Assembly: GCA_963575745.1 (NCBI GenBank) | Contig: CAUYUJ010012558.1 | Location: 143,501-207,500 of the forward strand | DNA length: 64,000 nucleotides | Reading direction: 5' to 3' | From: Prorocentrum cordatum | Lineage: Eukaryota; Sar; Dinophyceae; Prorocentrales; Prorocentraceae | In this document: one piece after another, positions 9,740 through 20,164 of the stretch | Layout of the letters: the number at the start of each line of letters is the position of its first letter | Position numbering within the stretch: the stretch's first letter is position 1 | Notes under the pieces: generated by a model | The model's database searches: none | The model's input: the letters and a program-made list of their open reading frames with translations, nothing else | What the model was told of the DNA's origin: nothing | Program-made: the position numbers and the translations under genes

Positions 9740-11555
9740 AAGTTAGCGGGCTACTCCTGGGAAGTCCTCGCGAAAACGGCCACATTGTACTGAGCTCGAT
9801 TCAGTGGCCACTGAGCCAGACAAGCCTGGCTTGAGCGTGGGACTGGGCAAGCATTGGCTGGAATAAATGGAATCGAGCGAAGCTCAACGGGACGTTGCCT
9901 GGCCAGGTCGGTTTTCGACCACGGATACACCAACTCCGATGCTAAGTTCAACCTCCCAGGAGCTGCATCCTAAGACAGAGAAGGGTCCGTTCGCTCTGAA
10001 GGCTTACCGGAAAAGAAGGGCGGGGGAATGACGGCCACGAGTCTCCATAGCGAAGCCAGGGTGCAACGGTGATGCCGATGTACCATCCCGTTCTGAGACC
10101 CTTGTTTGCAAGAGCGTCTTGGTTCTCGCTGCTGGGAGAGCCTTCTGACCGACGAGTGCCCAGTAGACTTGCCATTCAGGCGAGAGCCCTGATTTCAAAG
10201 AAACTTCATACATCCTTGCTGTCAACAAGATGAAAGGGTGCCAAGCGAGAGCCCACCGTTGAACCACAAAACGTTTCTTCGTCCGTGTCTTGCACAATGA
10301 ACGTGCGCAACAATAAATAAAGAACCACATCTTGCGAAAGAACCGCCATCTATCCGTGTAAGTGCAGGAATATGTCAAGCCAGGCAATATGCCAGAAGGC
10401 AGGAGGAGACGCAGGAGGGGAACGGCGAGGAGAGGGAGAACAAGCATGACAGGCGCAGGAGAAGGGACCGCGAGGGAGGGAGGTGGGCGGTGCGCTAGAG
10501 GGAGAGGGGAGGATCGAGCACACAGGCTGTTCGGAAGACGTCGGCAAGACCATTCAGTAAGAAGGCGGTTGCTGTAGATCTGGCTCCTGCCCGCCAAGGT
10601 TATGGGTGGTGAAAGTAGGGCGCCGCTGATGATTGAAGTCGGAAGGTATTTGGAATCCATCGGTAATTTGAGGTCGCCTGGATCTGACTCAATGTGAACG
10701 GCGAGCAAGGCGGGATAGACAAGGCAGGTCGGAAGGCAAGGCCGTCCACAACAGCTGCGAAACTCGAGAACCGACCGAACCGACAACGAAACGGAGACCG
10801 AGAGCCACAAACAGGCCGCATGCCGCCCAGAAGGGCACAATAACGCGGCAACGGCACAACAGCCGACCGGACCAAACCGAATAATCGCAACCGAATCCGA
10901 CGCAGCAGACTCAACCGAACCTTGGACATCCTTGGATTGGGAAGCATAAAGATACCTAGTGAGCCCTGGAGGGATCTGCATCTTTGCCGCACACCCTTGG
11001 GGCCTGTCCAGGCGAGGCAGTTTGAAAGGCAGACGTCTAATCCATTTCGGCAGCGCGCTTGCTTCGGCAAGCAGCTCACCACGAGATCAAAAGCTGCTCA
11101 GGCAGCTCTTCCCACATCGCAACGCGTTGACCTCCTCGACTGTCATATTGTTGTCCTGCTGTAGTGGTGAGGCCTGGTGACCTGACATAAGATGCAAGAT
11201 GAGGGTAGCAGTATCGGTACCTTTCCCTCCTCTGCTTGGGGAGGGGAGGGAACAGGGAATTTGCCGGCAGCTGCCGGGCCTGTGCGCAGGGATCGATCGT
11301 ACGTCAATGCTGCACCTTGCCCCCTTCATCGCGCCTTCCCCTAAATCCGCCACCGTGCTGCTGGGCATGGAGTGGGCGTGTCCTCAGGTCCTCTGCCTCA
11401 TCCTCTGCACCTCGCTCCCCACTCCTGAAGATTCTTTCCAGGATCCGGACACCTCGCTCTCAAATCTTCCGGGGCTTGGCGCGTGTCCCCTGGGGCTCGG
11501 TGCGTGCCCCCTGGGGCTTCCTGCGTGACCCCTGGGATCCCCCCATGTTGTCGCG
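9740..11555. other. No supported gene; one long minus ORF of doubtful status
   Basis: The minus strand is open from 10981 to 10004 (325 codons), with Leu/Pro/Ser-rich hydrophobic stretches and no recognised domain. Codon composition does not resemble the retroelement genes nearby. 10780-10920 is rich in short ccgaac/accgaa units. Nothing else is supported. Confidence 0.3.
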
Positions 11556-11559
11556 TGAC

Positions 11560-13640
11560 ACTTTCGGGCCCACGAGGGCCCCAAGGCTGGCCAGGAGAGC
11601 CTCGAGAGGCCCCCAAAGACGGTCCAAGAGGGCCCTGAGTCGCCGAACGATCGCTCCAAGACGCTCAAGATGGCCCCAAGACGGCCCAAGAGACCCCCAA
11701 GACGCCGCAAGAGGCCTTCAAAAGGCCTCCCAAGAGGGCCCCAAGAGGCCAAAAGCATTGATGCTCCTGAACTTGATTTTCAAAGCTTTAGCGTTCTCGC
11801 CGTTTCGGCTTCCCGACGCTCTGAGATGGCGCTCGCAAGACCTCCCCAAGACGGCCCAAGAGGCCTCCAAGAAGGCCCCGAAACGGCCCAAAAGAACCCA
11901 AGAGGTGCCCAAGACGGGCCAAGAGGGCCCCAAGACGGCCCCACAAGGGGCCCAAGAGAGGAAACACGAAGCGAATATCCGAGCCTTCCGCCCCAAGAGG
12001 CCCCCAGGAGGCCCCAACAGGCCCCCAGGAGGCCCCAAAATGCTCCCAAGAGGCCCCCAAGAGGTGCAAAAGATGCCCCAAGAGGCCTCGAAACAGCCCC
12101 GAAGGGGCCTCCAAACTGCCTCAGAGAGGCCCCCGAGAGGCCTCCCACGAGATCCCAACGAACATTCGATTGGCTTCATACCCACACTCCAGGCACGGTG
12201 GCGGGAAGGGCCGACGGCCACTTGATCCGCCGCCCCCTTTTGATTTAGCAAAGGGGTGCCTGGCGTGTTAAACCCTCCCGGTTTGGTTTCGGTTCTTTTT
12301 CTAAAAGAACTCCCCCTGGGGTTTCGGCCCGTCCCGCCGGGGTCCCGGGAAGGATCTCAAAGCGCGTCCGTCTTGCCTCTGTTTCCTCCAGTTTGCCCAA
12401 GATGGCGTCCAAAACGGCCAAGATGGCCCAGGATGGTCTCCAAGACGTCTCCAAGACGCCCCAAGATGGCCTCCAAGACGGCTAAGATGGTCCCAAGATG
12501 CCTCCCAGACGGCCCAAGATGCACCCAAGACGCCTCCAAGACGGCCCAAGAGCCCTCCAAGACGTCCAGGAAGGCCCGAAAGGGCCCAAATCATTGATTG
12601 TCCGCAGGTTTTCGAAGGAGTTTGGCATTTGCGCCTTTTCGGCTATCCGACGGCCCAAGACAGCCCAAGAGGCCCCCAAGATCGCCCAAGAGGCCCCCAA
12701 AGGGCCCCATGACGGCCCAAGTGGCCTCCAAGACGGCCCCGAGAGGGCCCCAAGACAGCCCAACAGGCCTCCAACACGCCCAAGATGGCCTCCAAGACGC
12801 CCAGGATGACCTCCAAGACGGCCCCGAAGCGCCCCAAGAGGGCCCCAAGTCGGCCCAGAGAGGCCCCCAAGACGGCTCCCGACGGCGTCAGACGTGCCAG
12901 GAACCCACCAAGATGGCCGAAGTTGGCTCGAAGCTGGCCCAAGAGGCCCCCAACAGGGCCTCCAGGAAGGCCAGAAGAGGCCCAAAACATTGATATTCCT
13001 ATGTTTTTGTGGGGGGGGATTTTGACATTTGCTTCGTTTCGGCCTTCCGACGGCCCGAGACGGCCCCAAAGCGCCCGAAGACCGCCGAAAGATCGCCCAA
13101 GAGGCCTCCAAGATGGCCTCAGAAGGGCCCAAGAGGGCCCCAAGACGGCCCCAAGATGCCCCCAAGACGGCTCAGGAGGCCTTTAAGCCGCCCAAGGTGG
13201 GCCTCCAAGACGGCCCTGGAGCATTCCAAGGGGGCCCCAATTCGGCCCATAGAGGCCACCCAAACGGCTTCCGACGGCGTCAGACGGACCAGGAGCCCAC
13301 AAAGACAGCCGAACATGGCCCTGAGATGGCTCACGACGGCCCAAGAGGCCCCCTAGAGGGCCTCCAGGAAGGCCCGAAAAGGCCCCAATCATTGATTTCA
13401 CATTGGTTTGTAAAGGATTGTGGCATTTGCTTTTTTTCTGCCACCGACGACCCGAGTCGACCCAAGTGCCCCCAAAGATCGCCCAAGAGGCCCAACACAC
13501 GGCCCCAAGAGGCCCCCAAGACGGCCCAAGAGGTCTCCAATACGCTCAAGATGGCCTCCAAGACGGCCCAAGAGCCCTCCAAGACCGTCCTCCAAGAAGG
13601 CCCGAAAGGGTCAAAATGGCCTCCAGACGGCCAGGATGAC
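11560..13640 (+). repeat. GGCCCCAAGA array with about 400-bp higher-order units
   Basis: Dense short units of the type ggccccaagaggc and aagacggcc. They are punctuated by a different spacer at about 11757, 12592, 12990 and 13390 that starts with cattgat, continues through a T-rich stretch with catttgc or gcgttctc, and ends cgacggcc or cgacgct. The last three spacers are about 400 bp apart, so the array has higher-order periodicity. Frames are open on both strands because of the unit composition. A non-array segment (12190-12400) interrupts it. Confidence 0.75.
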
Positions 13641-14075
13641 CTTCAAGATGCCCACGTGTTCCCCGAAGGCTTTCCAAACCGATTCGGGGAACACGTAGTC
13701 CGATAGTTTGACAGGTCTGGCCTCAACGTTCGGCCACATAGGCGCTTCCAATAAGGCAGGGGGCGGCGGTGAATCGCCGCAGGCGTCTTCGATGAAGGGC
13801 GACACGAACCCGAAGGGCTGCGGACGATGATGGGCATGTAGACCTCCGAGGTCCAGATTTGTTCACGACGTGCCCCCGCAGACATGCAAAGTCTGGAAAC
13901 AAAAAAGGCAAAGTCTTACCAGGCGACCCTTACCGGGCCCAGGGATCGTCAAACGATTATTCGGGATACGCCACCGGCCTGGAGACAACGGTCAGGATTC
14001 TGGGGACCGCATATTCAACATTACCCCAGTGCGACCCTACCTAGAAGTTGGAGCCCCTAGGAAAGCAGCATTAGT
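13641..14075. other. No gene recognised
   Basis: Unique sequence between two repeat arrays. Short frames only. Confidence 0.4.
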
Positions 14076-14575
14076 TGTTATGCTATGCTAGGCTATGCTA
14101 TGCCATGCTATGCTGCGCTATGCTATGCTATGCTATGATATGCTGCGCTATGCGATGCTATGCTATGCTATGCTAAGCTATGCTAAGCTATGATATGTCA
14201 TACTGCGCTGTGCTATGCCAAACTATGCTATACTATACTATACTATACTATGTTATGCTATGCTAAGCTGCGCTATGAAATGCTATGTTCTGCTATGCGA
14301 TGCTATAATATGCTGCGCTGTGCTATGCTATGCTGTGCTGTGCTGCGCTATGTTATGTTATGCTATGCTGCGCTATGCTATGCTATGCTGGGCTGTGATA
14401 TGATATGATGTGCTGCGCTATGCTATGCTACGCTATGCTATACTATGCTGTGCTCTGCTATGCTAAAGCTCAGCGAAGCTAAGATAAAAGGTTAGCTAAG
14501 CTACGATAAACCTGAACTAAGATGAAGCTAAGCGAAGCTAAGATGAAATAAGCTAAACTAAGATGAGATAAGCCG
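14076..14575 (+). repeat. (TATGC)n pentanucleotide array with AAGCT tail
   Basis: About 390 bp of tatgc/tgcta units with gctgcgct interruptions, then from 14465 a related agctaag/gataa array. The apparent all-Cys/Tyr/Met ORFs on the plus strand are translations of this repeat. Confidence 0.92.
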
Positions 14576-14893
14576 CGGGGCGGATGCCGGGGGAACCGCC
14601 CGGGGCGTTTTCCACTGCCCCGCCCTTTAAGCCCAGAGGGTAAAACCCTTCTAGGCAGAGCCTAGGTAAGGAAAAACAAGACATCGCATGTCTGCCCCCC
14701 CCGACCCGACCCCTCGACCCCATCTCCAGAACGGGTTCTACGCACTGGATCGTGCTCTGAATTCTCTGCGGTGCCTCAAAAATGCGCCCCCTGGACGACG
14801 ACGACGCATGCCCTGCTCCTCCTCCTCGCGACGCTGGATGCATGGGGGAGCAAGAGGACGAGGAAGTGGCGGGAGGATGGAGTGTCCAGTCAT
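14576..14893. other. Flank of copia element 1, no gene
   Basis: Unique GC-rich sequence up to the target-site duplication cttgc at 14894-14898. No credible gene. Confidence 0.5.
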
Positions 14894-14898
14894 CTTGC

Positions 14899-15081
14899 TG
14901 TCAGTGCAGTTCTTTTAGCTCGGACTGCGCGGCAGTCAAAACTGCGGGTGCGTCCCAGGGCCCCAGGACTAGGGCCAAAACAGCGGCGGGCAGCGTGCAT
15001 GCCACAAAACAAGACAAGCGTGTACATCATGCACACACAGTGGCACGGGCGGCAGAGGGGCAGGGGAGTGCACTCTTCACA
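14899..15081 (-). repeat. 3' LTR of copia element 1
   Basis: Identical to the 5' LTR except for two transitions (near 14965 and 14986). No clear polypurine tract lies just upstream; the preceding bases read TACTCACCCAG. Confidence 0.93.
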
Positions 15082-15168
15082 CTGGGTGAGTACAATGCTG
15101 CCCCGATGCCGCTCCCTTCGAAAGGGAAACGCCGCGCGCAATTATAATGTATATCAGCCCACAGGCCG

Positions 15169-15372
15169 AAACACCTCAAGCAAATGCGGCCTGAGGCTCA
15201 AGATATAAATATAAAATATGAATGTCTAGATTCACTAATCCAGACTGTCAACTCAAAAGATATGCATGAAACACCTCAAGCAAAGTGCGACCTGAGGCTC
15301 AAACTATAAATATAAGAATATGAATGTCTGGATCCACTATTCCAGACTATCAACTCAAAGGATATGCATACA
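15169..15372 (-). repeat. 100-bp tandem duplication before the 3' LTR of element 1
   Basis: Two copies (starts at acacctcaag 15171 and 15271) differing at a few positions and small indels. This lies in the 3' noncoding region between RNase H and the LTR. Confidence 0.85.
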
Positions 15373-15417
15373 TCACCGTAGCCCTCACTAGGTCCACCAG
15401 CAGCTGCAATCAGGACC

Positions 15418-16190
15418 TCACGGGCTCGCAGGCCCTGGAACGGCGACCCGACGCTGGGCCTTCCGCTCCTTGGCTCTCTCACGCTGTCCGCGGCGCAGCC
15501 GCAGACGGTGCGCCTCTTCATCCTCTTGCTCAGCTGTAGGCACCATGCTGAACAGTCCGTGGCGGAGGAACTGCGATAGCACCTCGTTAGGCTGCACGGC
15601 CTTTGTCAGCACGTCCGCTAACATGTGGCTATTAGGCAGCCACTTGAACTTGATGGCCTCCTGCTCTATCAAATCCTTGGCCACCAACAAGTCAATGAGG
15701 GTCTGCCGAGACACCGGCATCGAGCCGATCTTGGACGTGTGATCGTAGAGCGACTTCGCATCCGTCACGAGCGCCCCTGGAACCTTCAGCGCCAGCCTCC
15801 AGTCCCCTTGCAAGGGCGGCTCCCCGTGCAAGATTGCCTCAATCAGCAGCCCGAGGTAAAGCTGCCGATCCAAAGCCACGGACATAGCCGCAGACTCTGC
15901 GGCCATCGTAGATCCAACAACTCGTGTAATAGTACTGCTCTGAAACTCCACTAGACAGCATACAGTTAGCTCCTTCAACACTCGGGTATCCGTAATCATA
16001 CTCATGAACCCCATCTGGCTCTTACAGCCGGGTTCCTTCGCAAACGAAGCGCCCATAAGCGTGAGCACCTGCAAGCGCTCGATGTCCACACGGCGGATCC
16101 GGAGAGTCGCAAGACCTCTCTTGTCGTAGTCCTGAAGCCGGTCGATGATGTCATTGAGCACTCGCAGGTGCAGTACCTCCGACCTTTCGG
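15418..16190 (-). CDS. RNase H segment of copia element 1
   Basis: Copia RNase H, which removes the RNA strand during cDNA synthesis. It picks up from RT after the frameshift (VLNDIIDRLQDYDKRG). The acidic residues are present: MITDT, TMAAESAAMS, LVTDAKSLYD and LADVLTKA. WLPNSHMLADVLTK is the typical C-terminal block. A Glu/Arg-rich tail ends at 15418. No defects other than the upstream frameshift. Confidence 0.9.
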
Positions 16191-17696
16191 ATCCTTCTGT
16201 GCGAGCGCCGAGACACTATACGCGAGCTGTGGCACCACGCGTGCGACAGGCCATCGCACCTTCTGGAGCAGGCTCCGGAAGTCGTGGTGCTCCTCGGGAG
16301 TCATCTTCCGCTCCTCGTCGTCACCCCTTGCAAGGGGGTGCTTCGTCAGCTTGCCGATGTATTCGTGCATGCTGATCTCGATGTGATCGGGGCGGCGCCA
16401 CCACTCCTCACCGAGATAGGCGACTGCCTCCTTGTCGTTGCCCTCCTTCCAGTGCTTGATGTTGAAACGACTGTTGATGTTCGCCTTCACCTCCTGGTAC
16501 TGGGGGTCGTGCGGGTCTCCAAACAGCATGCCGCCATCGACATGCAAGGTCAACATAGCAATCAACTTATCGTTCATCCGATAAACGAAGACAGCTCGAG
16601 CACAGCGCAGCTCCACGAAGCCGACCTCGTCCGTCAGCACCTGGCGGGCTCGGAGATACCACAACCGAGGCGCCTCCGTCAAACCGTGCGCCCCTTTCAG
16701 CAAGCGAAGCAACGCATAAGGTCGCAAGGCTGGCCATCCAGCACCGTCGACGGCTGGAAGCCCGTCCTTAGGAGCCCTCACATACAGCTCCCGTTCCAGC
16801 TTCAGCCCGGACAGGAACGCAGTCGCTACGTCGAAGCACTCGAATGTCCAATCCATCGCCATTGTGATAGACGCACACACCAGCACAGCCAAAGGGGAAG
16901 TAGTAGGCGAATCCGTCCTGAATAGACCAAGCTGCGGGTCGAGATGGCCAGGGATGATCAAGCGCGACTTCGCCTCCAGCTCCAGCCCTCGCCCCCGGTT
17001 CGTGCGAACCGAACGCATGGGCACCGAGATGATCTTGTCCTTTGGGATGCTCTTCTCCTCCTCCTCGGTGACCAGCTCGACCGTGTTGTTGGCGATCCAT
17101 TGCCGCCGCTCGGCGGCATCGGCCTCGTCGAACTTAGCCTTCTCGTGCTGGTTGAAGTGACGTGGGTCTAACTCCTTCGCGTTCTGCTTCATCACGAATG
17201 CGAACACATCGTGCTCGTACCGGGCCTCCTGCAGCCATGCGTCATACACAGATGACACGTTGATCCATTCCTCGTAAGTCATCGGCTGCCGTACAAGACC
17301 CTCCGGAGTGTCCAAATAGTACACCCCTTGTGCCTGAGCGTCCGGCTTGTCGTGGTAGAAAAGCGTGAGACCAACCCAGCTGTCCTCCGTGCGCTCGTTG
17401 GTACGGCTCGCGCCGTCGTCCTTGTAGGCACACTGGCCCGTGGCGGAGAGCATCACCGACAGGCGATTGCACTCCCGGTGGCGGTCGTGATCATAGAGTC
17501 TCCACCGTGGCTCTCGATGTACGCGTACTCCTCGTACGACTTTCTGAACGAGCGTGGAGACACCATCCAAGGCATTCTGGTCGAACCACTCCTGGGGTCC
17601 CGAGTGCGCAACAGCGTTCATGGCCACCTCGCGGAGGCCGGCAAACCACTCGTAGGAGCAGCCTGCTGACGCGTCTTCTTGATGCAACTCGGCACG
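16002..17696 (-). CDS. Reverse transcriptase segment of copia element 1
   Basis: RVT_2-type reverse transcriptase. Palm motif A is FDVATAFLSG (about 16,812-16,835). Motif C reads LHVDGGMLFG, where the second Asp of the catalytic VDD is Gly (codon 16533-16535, GGC). LEAKSRLIIPGHLDPQ precedes motif A, as is normal in copia. There is no ATG at the start; the frame is continuous with the integrase ORF across the TGA at 17697-17699. After YSVSALAQKDPKG a one-base frameshift near 16,165-16,195 moves the coding to another frame, so the last 70 codons of this ORF are spurious. Confidence 0.9.
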   Translation of the reverse strand, partial: RAELHQEDASAGCSYEWFAGLREVAMNAVAHSGPQEWFDQNALDGVSTLVQKVVRGVRVHREPRWRLYDHDRHRECNRLSVMLSATGQCAYKDDGASRTNERTEDSWVGLTLFYHDKPDAQAQGVYYLDTPEGLVRQPMTYEEWINVSSVYDAWLQEARYEHDVFAFVMKQNAKELDPRHFNQHEKAKFDEADAAERRQWIANNTVELVTEEEEKSIPKDKIISVPMRSVRTNRGRGLELEAKSRLIIPGHLDPQLGLFRTDSPTTSPLAVLVCASITMAMDWTFECFDVATAFLSGLKLERELYVRAPKDGLPAVDGAGWPALRPYALLRLLKGAHGLTEAPRLWYLRARQVLTDEVGFVELRCARAVFVYRMNDKLIAMLTLHVDGGMLFGDPHDPQYQEVKANINSRFNIKHWKEGNDKEAVAYLGEEWWRRPDHIEISMHEYIGKLTKHPLARGDDEERKMTPEEHHDFRSLLQKVRWPVARVVPQLAYSVSALAQKDPKGRRYCTCECSMTSSTGFRTTTREVLRLSGSAVWTSSACRCSRLWALRLRRNPAVRARWGS

Positions 17697-19412
17697 TCAT
17701 CTACCAGGAACTTCCGCGGGAATCGGCGGCACCGAAGGGCCGCCAGAGCCCGATGCTCCCGGAGAAGCCTTCGGGTACGTCTCAGAGGATATCCGGCCTG
17801 GAGGGGACCGAGAACGCGCCCTCCTCGGAGGGGGAAGCTGCGGCAGCTGCTGCTGCTCAGGCGGCCCCTCCTCCTTAGCCTGTGCCTCAATGGCGTCCAG
17901 GGCCCTCAGGTCCACACGAGGCTGCCTGGACCCCTCGAGCTCCCTATGTCGGTCACGCTCCTTCTTCAAGAATGTCTTCTTCACCTTCTGAACCTTCACC
18001 TTGGGCGTGACGTCCGCGATGTCGTGGTAGGCGCGATCATCTCGCTGCTGCGTCAGCCGCGCGTCCGTCTGGATGGACTCCGCAGCTGCGGCCTCCTGGG
18101 AGGAGGCGTGCCGGAGCTGCTCACGAGCAACAAGTAGCACGTGACCACGCCATGATACGTAGTACCGGCTGTTGGATTCCTTCGCGATCACAGTCGCAGG
18201 ACCCCGCCATCTTTCAGGATCTTGCCGACGACGTCCCTTGAACGGATTCGGTGCCCAGAAATACACCCTCGATCCTGGGCGCAGATCTCCGACGACCGTC
18301 GGCGCCTGTCGTAGCAGCGCCCTCCGCACCTTGTCCGTCGCGTCGCGCTCCAGCAACATCATCTTTGCTGCGGTGCGGATTTGAGACGAACGCCAAGCTA
18401 TGCCCTTGGCGCCGAGAACCGACATGAGAACCTCATCGTCGTCCCTGTTAGTCACCTCCGTAAAGTTCAAGATCCGCCCGAAGACAGCCTGCTCCGGGGT
18501 CAATCCATTGCGGCTGATCGTCGAGTTCTTCGCATTGATGATGGCAGCCAGGGCCACAGTAGACATCGACTTGCCCTGGACGTGGAACTCGTGCACCACC
18601 TTGCCCCAGATAGTGCCGAGCAATCCTCCGTGGCGCTCGGCCAGGCCATGCTGCCATGCTGCATGAGCTCCCGTCGTCTTCGTATTAATGCCGAACTGCT
18701 CCATCAGCGCGTTGAAGTAGCCCTCGAACTCGCCGCCCTGGTCGATCACGATGTTCTCTGGCACGCCGTAATGCTTGAACCACTCATTCATGATCTGGCG
18801 TGCTACGTGCTTGGCCGTCCTATTCTTGAGAAGGCAGGCGCAGTGCCATCCCGCACCAGCATCCACCATGCTGAGGACCACCAGCTGCTCCTTGGCCGCG
18901 TCCCGTAGGTACTTCACGTCGATCACAACCGTCACATTGAAGCCGAATGGTCGCACGTCCGCCGTCCCCTGCACTGGGCGGGGCGGCGCCTCCGACTCAG
19001 CACAAGTCGGACACTGCCAATGCTTCGCGTATGCCAACGCGTTGGGCGTTGCACCGCCGAGACGCAGCATCTTGATGAACGTCGGTCGACTGGGGTGTCC
19101 GAGACCGCGATGGGCCTTCCGCGCAGCACGTCGCGTACTCCGAGGAATCTTCGTCATGATGTCCTGCCGCACCACCTCCGGAAGCTCCATCTCTGACCAG
19201 GAGGCTGCAACCTCCTCCTCCTCCGCAGGGTGCTGCATGGACTCCTCCTTCACCGTCTTCTGCAATGCCTTCCGAAACGTCTCTGGGAGCCTCTCCATGA
19301 CCCTGCTCCGCGGGCTCGGGTCCATAACTCCTGGGCTCCTCCGTGGGGTCAGGGAGTTGCGCTGCAGGAAAACTCGAGTTCTCGAACTGCCAAGCCAAAT
19401 GATCCGCGGCAC
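17697..19412 (-). CDS. Integrase segment of copia element 1
   Basis: Integrase inserts the cDNA into host DNA. Zinc-binding HHCC: HRGLGH followed by CPTC (19,000-19,120). Catalytic core with all three acidic residues: VVIDVKYL, NIVIDQGGEF and GLAERHGG (about 18,960-18,610). C-terminal SH3-like segment: GSRVYFWAPNPF, RWRGPATVI, YYVSWRGHVLLVAREQLR (about 18,310-18,110). A charged linker follows. The true frame joins the upstream segment near 19,300 rather than starting at 19412. The ORF ends at a TGA (17697-17699), and the RT segment continues in the same frame directly after it. Confidence 0.92.
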   Translation of the reverse strand: MPRIIWLGSSRTRVFLQRNSLTPRRSPGVMDPSPRSRVMERLPETFRKALQKTVKEESMQHPAEEEEVAASWSEMELPEVVRQDIMTKIPRSTRRAARKAHRGLGHPSRPTFIKMLRLGGATPNALAYAKHWQCPTCAESEAPPRPVQGTADVRPFGFNVTVVIDVKYLRDAAKEQLVVLSMVDAGAGWHCACLLKNRTAKHVARQIMNEWFKHYGVPENIVIDQGGEFEGYFNALMEQFGINTKTTGAHAAWQHGLAERHGGLLGTIWGKVVHEFHVQGKSMSTVALAAIINAKNSTISRNGLTPEQAVFGRILNFTEVTNRDDDEVLMSVLGAKGIAWRSSQIRTAAKMMLLERDATDKVRRALLRQAPTVVGDLRPGSRVYFWAPNPFKGRRRQDPERWRGPATVIAKESNSRYYVSWRGHVLLVAREQLRHASSQEAAAAESIQTDARLTQQRDDRAYHDIADVTPKVKVQKVKKTFLKKERDRHRELEGSRQPRVDLRALDAIEAQAKEEGPPEQQQLPQLPPPRRARSRSPPGRISSETYPKASPGASGSGGPSVPPIPAEVPGR

Positions 19413-20163
19413 CGCTCATCACAGCCGTGCCGAACTCCTCTGCGCAGCTCCCGCGCACGGCCGTGCAAGCCCCAGGGTTTGCCAACGCTCTCGTGGTGTC
19501 CTTGAGGCAGATCGCGTCCTCGAATGCTGGGTTCGACTTCGTTGCACTCACGGGTGGCTGGCTCCAGATTGCCGATTGCGCGTGGTCCATTACCATGGCT
19601 GCGCGTCCCCTTGCAGCTTGCCACTGCATCACCTCGTCCGTGAACGAGAGCAACATGCGGTACTCGGTCCGCTCTCGGCGTTGCCGGCGCACTCGCATAG
19701 GCCTTCGCTGGTCGACACTCTGCAGCCGACTCCACGCCGTAGGAGGTGGGGACAAAGCCACGAAATCTGGGTCAACTGCAACCAGGTACGCCCGTGCCTC
19801 GTTCCTGCCCTGGACCGTCAGGAGGTCGAACTCTGGCGCTGCGATGGGCTGGTGGGCGTCCCATCCCATGCTCGCCGCCAGGATCGTGAGTTGGCGAGCC
19901 CATGCGAAGACCTCTACGATCCTCCAGGGCCCCGGTCGCCGCCGGGTCCCCTTTTGTAAGGGTAGTACACGCTCCTCCTGGTAATGCCTGAGGGCGTCCT
20001 GCTCCTGCCGATCAGCCCGAAGCTTTCTGTTCGCCATTTCCTCGGTCATCAGAACCTCCAGCTCCTTCAGGTTGCTCCGGACGTGCCTGCGAGCACCTTT
20101 CGCCATGAAAACCTCGTTGTCCGCATTCTCCATGAAAACCTCCTCGTCACTCGATGCCGTCTC
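19310..20163 (-). CDS. Pol segment with methyltransferase-like domain, element 1
   Basis: Continuation of the gag-pro frame after the introner. From MENADNEVFM, residues about 72-80 read IVEVFAWARQ followed by LTILAASMGWDAHQPI, resembling motif I of a Rossmann methyltransferase, then EFDLLT. At 128-135 is LSPPPTAWS, at the place of the C5-methyltransferase motif PPC...S but with Pro for the catalytic Cys. SAIW follows about 55 residues later. Element 2 has the same module in the same position with the Cys kept. The conserved features are fold-like rather than catalytic here, so an active enzyme is unlikely. A one-base frameshift near 19290-19330 separates it from the integrase frame. Confidence 0.55.
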
Positions 20164-20164
20164 C

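Noticed and set aside
10004-10981. 325-codon minus ORF
   Set aside because: No domain, Leu/Pro/Ser bias and no supporting neighbour. Mentioned only as doubtful.
11236-13706. Several 100-330 codon ORFs on both strands
   Set aside because: Produced by the GGCCCCAAGA array, which lacks stops in several frames.
15084-15110. Polypurine tract for element 1
   Set aside because: Sequence before the 3' LTR is mixed (TACTCACCCAG). No convincing purine run.
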